A DNA stretch of 9,340 bases from an uncultured Peptostreptococcaceae bacterium (GTDB taxonomy: Bacteria; Bacillota; Clostridia; Peptostreptococcales; Anaerovoracaceae), in assembly GCA_905236895.1 (NCBI GenBank), contig CAJOQI010000080.1, positions 1 through 9,340 of the forward strand, written 5' to 3'. The notes beneath the pieces were generated by a model, which ran no database searches, was not told where the DNA came from, and saw only the letters and a list, made by a program, of their open reading frames with translations. Made by a program: the position numbers and the translations under genes. Positions 6,094 through 9,340 of the stretch are shown here, piece by piece (positions within the stretch are counted from its first letter, which is position 1; each line of letters opens with the position of its first letter).

Positions 6094-9000
6094 TGTATTT
6101 TAAGAGATTGGAAATGCATGGGTTCAAATCCTTTGCCGACCCTGTAATCATCGACTTCCATGAAGGAATAACCTGCGTTGTTGGTCCCAACGGAAGCGGA
6201 AAGAGCAATATCAGTGATGCCATCAGATGGGTTCTTGGTGAACAAAGCCCAACTGCCTTGAGAGGCGGAAAGATGGACGAAGTTATCTTTGCGGGAACAG
6301 CCAGCCGTAAATCCAAGGGTATGGCCGAGGTTGTTTTGGTTATAGATAACTCCACCAGGATTCTGGATATCGATTACAGTGAGGTTTCCATAACAAGAAG
6401 AATGTTCAGAGACGGTACCAGCGAGTATCTTATTAACAATACCCCTTGCAGACTTAGGGATATTAGAAATCTTATTATGGATACGGGTATCGGAGTTGAC
6501 GGTTGTTCCATTATCGGTCAGGGCAAGATTTCGGATATTGTCAGTACCAAGCCGGAAAGCAGAAGAGAAATCTTTGAAGAAGCTGCGGGGGTTGTTACCT
6601 ATAAGACCAAGAGAAGAGAGGCTGAGAGAAAGCTGGAGTCAACCACAGTTAATCTCAACCGTATTAACGACATCATCAACGAAATCGAAGGAAGAATCGA
6701 TACCCTTAGAGAAGATAGCATCAAGGCAAAGGAATATCTTGATCTTAAAAAGAGGTACGAGACCCTTGAGATTAATGTAATCCTCCGTGACATAGATAAT
6801 ATCGAGGAAAGCGCCAAGGCCTTTAAGAACGATATAGAGAGCATAGGAAAAGAAATCGAAAAGCTTACTTTGGAGCATAGCGATATCTTTGCTGAATCCG
6901 GAAGGCTCAGCGAAAGAAGAGAACTCCTGGACAGACTAACTGCCGAAACAAGAGACAGCATTATGGTTCTGGCACAGGAGATTAACGATATTACCAATGC
7001 GGGCAAACTCAATGAAGAAAGAATGGCCGGCATTGAAAACGAGAAAGAATTAATAGCCCAGGATATTACAAACCTTGCCGAAAGACTCTCCAAGGAAAAA
7101 ATCAATTTGGAGAATTCCGACAAGGAAGAGGCTGAACTTAATATTGAATTGGAGAAGGCCAAGGGAACTCTTCAGAATGAAATCGACGAATACAATAAGG
7201 TTGCGGCGCATCAGAGTGAATTGGCAGCAAAGGCAGATGAAGGAAGAAAGGAACTCTTCGAAAAGAGAAGCAGTCTTTCTGCTATCGAAAGCGAAATCAA
7301 GGGAATGGACAATCTGAAGGACAATCTCTTAAGCAGAAGGGATGAACTTCAGACCATGAGTACCACAGTTTCTCAGGATAAAGAGAATCTGGCCACATCT
7401 CTTGACGAAGTAGAAAAAACCATCAAAGCCGAGGAAGAAGCCCTTGAGGAACTGAAGAAGAAGATTGCCCAGCTTATAGAAGAGAATAACGAAACCAGGG
7501 TTAAGATTCTTGAACTCAACGAAACCATAGCGAGGAATAAGATTGACATAGGAACCTATTCGGCCAGACGGCATACTTTGGTTGAACTGGAAAACAGTTA
7601 TGAGGGATATACCTATGGAGTAAAGACTCTTCTTAAGGAAAAGAGACAGGGTATTTTGGGCGTTGCAGGTGAGCTTATGGAAGTGCCAAAGGGCTATGAA
7701 ATAGCCATGGAAACTGCCATGGGTCAAGCCATGCAGAATATCGTATGTGAGAGAGATCAGGACGCCAAGGAAGCCATTGAATTCCTAAAAGCCGAAAAGG
7801 CAGGAAGGCTTACCTTCCTTCCAATCGAGTCCATCAAAGGCGGAAGAGAGTTCGACCTTGAGCCTCTTAAGGGTGATTCCGGATATATCGATATAGCCGA
7901 AAATATCGCTACCTTTGATGAAGCCTATAGAGGAATCTATTCCTATCTGTTGGGAAGAGTTGCTGTGGTTAAGGATTTGGACAGCGCCATCAGACTTTCC
8001 AAGAAGGGCACCGGACTTAGGTTTGTTACTCTCTCCGGTGAAATAATTAATGCGGCCGGAGCTATCACAGGTGGTACCTCCAAGAATAAGCCCATCAATG
8101 TTCTTGAAAGAAGAACCGAGATAAGAGAACTGGCGGAAAAGCTGGAAGAGCTGGAAAAGAATCTTAAGGATAATGAAGCTGAACTGGAAAGACTCAATCA
8201 GCTTAGCGAAGATTATTCATCAAAGATTTCAGCTCAGGAGGACGAGCGTCATTCCAAGGAAATCAATCTTTCCTCCTTGAGAAGCGCCGGAGAAGCCGCC
8301 AGAGAAAGATATGAAAGAGAAATCGATAACGATAAGAGAATTGCCGGTGAACTTCTTTCCATTACGGAGCAACTGACTAATGCGGATAATATTACCGCCG
8401 ATCAGAAGAAACAGATGGAAGAGATGTCCATGGACATTGAACAGCTCAATAAGGAAATAGAAGATGCAATCAACGCCAATGAAGAAGCAAGAGACCAGGC
8501 TTCCATCATGAGCGAAAAGGTTACAACCGCAAGGATCGCTGTAAATGAAATAGAGACCAGGGCTGATGAGCACGATCGTCTTGCCCAAAGAATAAGGGAT
8601 GCTATTGACAGCTTCAAGAGACAGATTGAAGCAAAGAATGAGTATATGGAACAGCTTATTGCTGAGAAAGAAACCATTCTTAACGCAACAATTGACGGCG
8701 AAGCTCTTAATCTTAAGCTGGGCGAAAGAGAGGAAAAGGAAAATATCCTTAGGACCTTAAGCCTGGAGAGAGATGAGATCATAGAGAAGCAGAAACAAAT
8801 AGATGCGGATCAAACAGGAGCTCAGGAAAGGATAAACGATCTGAGAGATCAAAAGTATCAGCTGGAGATTAAATCCGCCAAGGGCGAAACCAGATTGGAA
8901 TCCATGAAGGAAAAACTGTGGGAGGAATTCGAAATCTCCTATGCCCAGGCTGCGGAAAGAAGAACGGAGGACTTCGTTTATTCCAGAGCACTTAAGGATA

Positions 9001-9340
9001 CCAGAGAAATCAGGGCGAGAATCAGAGAACTGGGAGATGTTAATGTAGGCGCCATTGAGGAATACGATCAGGTTTCCGAGAGATATGCCTTCATGACGGA
9101 GCAGAGAGCCGATGTGGTTAAGGCTATGGATGAGCTTAACTCCATCATAAGAGAGATGGATACAACCATCAAAGAGAAATTCAAAGAGAATTTCGATAAG
9201 GTTGTTGTAAACTTTGAAGAGATATTCCAGGAACTCTTTGGTGGCGGTCAGGCTGAGCTTAGGATGGAAGACGAGAACGATCCTCTCAATTCGGGAATCG
9301 AAATCGTTGCCCAGCCACCGGGAAAGAAGCTTCAGAATAT
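6093..9340 (+). CDS. smc: Chromosome segregation ATPase SMC, 3' end outside window
   Basis: Core of the bacterial condensin-like complex with ScpA and ScpB, which extrudes and aligns DNA to organise and segregate the chromosome. The frame stays open to the right edge, giving 1082 whole codons; full-length SMC is about 1180-1190, so roughly 100 residues are missing, including the signature LSGGE motif and Walker B. The N-terminal head begins MYFKRLEMHGFKSFADP, has Walker A GPNGSGKS at 31-38 and the Q-loop GQGKISDIV (Q143), followed by RREIFEEAAGV. The first coiled-coil arm spans about 170-500. The hinge spans about 503-662, opening with YEGYTYGV, containing LLGRVAVVKDLDSAI, and ending in NAAGAITGGT (653-662). 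The second arm runs to about 980, where the C-terminal head approach starts (LGDVNVGAIEEYDQVSERY). A globular hinge rather than a zinc hook, plus the FKSFAD start, separates it from SbcC/Rad50 and MukB. The start is set by the TAATG overlap with rnc. No internal stop was seen. Confidence 0.97.
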   Translation, partial: MYFKRLEMHGFKSFADPVIIDFHEGITCVVGPNGSGKSNISDAIRWVLGEQSPTALRGGKMDEVIFAGTASRKSKGMAEVVLVIDNSTRILDIDYSEVSITRRMFRDGTSEYLINNTPCRLRDIRNLIMDTGIGVDGCSIIGQGKISDIVSTKPESRREIFEEAAGVVTYKTKRREAERKLESTTVNLNRINDIINEIEGRIDTLREDSIKAKEYLDLKKRYETLEINVILRDIDNIEESAKAFKNDIESIGKEIEKLTLEHSDIFAESGRLSERRELLDRLTAETRDSIMVLAQEINDITNAGKLNEERMAGIENEKELIAQDITNLAERLSKEKINLENSDKEEAELNIELEKAKGTLQNEIDEYNKVAAHQSELAAKADEGRKELFEKRSSLSAIESEIKGMDNLKDNLLSRRDELQTMSTTVSQDKENLATSLDEVEKTIKAEEEALEELKKKIAQLIEENNETRVKILELNETIARNKIDIGTYSARRHTLVELENSYEGYTYGVKTLLKEKRQGILGVAGELMEVPKGYEIAMETAMGQAMQNIVCERDQDAKEAIEFLKAEKAGRLTFLPIESIKGGREFDLEPLKGDSGYIDIAENIATFDEAYRGIYSYLLGRVAVVKDLDSAIRLSKKGTGLRFVTLSGEIINAAGAITGGTSKNKPINVLERRTEIRELAEKLEELEKNLKDNEAELERLNQLSEDYSSKISAQEDERHSKEINLSSLRSAGEAARERYEREIDNDKRIAGELLSITEQLTNADNITADQKKQMEEMSMDIEQLNKEIEDAINANEEARDQASIMSEKVTTARIAVNEIETRADEHDRLAQRIRDAIDSFKRQIEAKNEYMEQLIAEKETILNATIDGEALNLKLGEREEKENILRTLSLERDEIIEKQKQIDADQTGAQERINDLRDQKYQLEIKSAKGETRLESMKEKLWEEFEISYAQAAERRTEDFVYSRALKDTREIRARIRELGDVNVGAIEEYDQVSERYAFMTEQRADVVKAMDELNSIIREMDTTIKEKFKENFDKVVVNFEEIFQELFGGGQAELRMEDENDPLNSGIEIVAQPPGKKLQN

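Noticed and set aside
6496..6780. Plus-strand frame at 6496-6780 and another at 7075-7317
   Set aside because: Both are alternative frames within smc, Arg/Ser-rich with no recognisable domain; the SMC frame is continuous and conserved across them.
6599..7162. 187-codon minus-strand reading frame rich in Ser, Leu and Ile
   Set aside because: It lies opposite the SMC coiled coil. Its composition is the reverse-strand image of Glu/Lys/Arg/Leu-rich codons, and it has no family motif.
8402..8782. Minus-strand Ser/Leu-rich frame and similar frames at 7943-8197 and 8229-8588
   Set aside because: All are antisense to the second SMC coiled-coil arm, show no motif, and overlap a clearly coding frame throughout.
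6093..9340. SbcC/Rad50-type or MukB-type ATPase, or a defence-system SMC-like protein
   Set aside because: A globular hinge with the SMC-type glycine motif is present instead of a CxxC zinc hook, the start is the SMC-type FKSFAD, and the gene follows rnc as chromosomal smc usually does.

Overview
The window is a dense, one-strand stretch of bacterial housekeeping genes. Seven protein-coding genes, all on the + strand, fill it from edge to edge: valS (5' end outside the window), a YegS/DagK-type lipid kinase, a GNAT acetyltransferase, glyA, plsX, rnc and smc (3' end outside the window). The gene content, the rnc-smc order, the strong AGGAG-type ribosome binding sites, the heavy use of AGA/AGG for arginine and the moderate GC content (judged by eye) suggest a Clostridia member, most likely in or near Lachnospiraceae. 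That placement is inferred from style and synteny, not from a database comparison.

Layout: valS (1-1784) ends in TAATG, sharing one base with the lipid kinase gene (1784-2686). One base separates that from the acetyltransferase gene (2688-3152), whose last 8 bases overlap glyA (3145-4380). Seven bases separate glyA from plsX (4388-5437), and plsX overlaps rnc (5413-6093) by 25 bases. rnc ends in TAATG, sharing one base with smc (6093 to beyond 9340). No gap exceeds 7 bases, so there is no room for an internal terminator or a dedicated intergenic promoter. I see no tRNA, rRNA, riboswitch, CRISPR array, insertion sequence or phage-like gene. The arrangement suggests one long co-transcribed, translationally coupled unit.

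How the genes fit together: valS serves translation. The lipid kinase and PlsX both feed the phosphatidic acid pool, by diacylglycerol recycling and by de novo acyl-phosphate synthesis respectively. GlyA supplies glycine and one-carbon units. RNase III processes double-stranded RNA, and SMC organises the chromosome. The plsX-rnc-smc part is a shortened form of the common plsX-acpP-rnc-smc cluster, with no acpP between plsX and rnc.

I found no convincing new multi-gene system. The points worth a second look are an unusual SHMT with about seven extra residues beside its YYGG motif, a Cys-rich tail on the small acetyltransferase, an aromatic/basic tail on PlsX encoded at the plsX/rnc overlap, the missing acpP and folC, and a Gly-to-Ala change in the SMC hinge.
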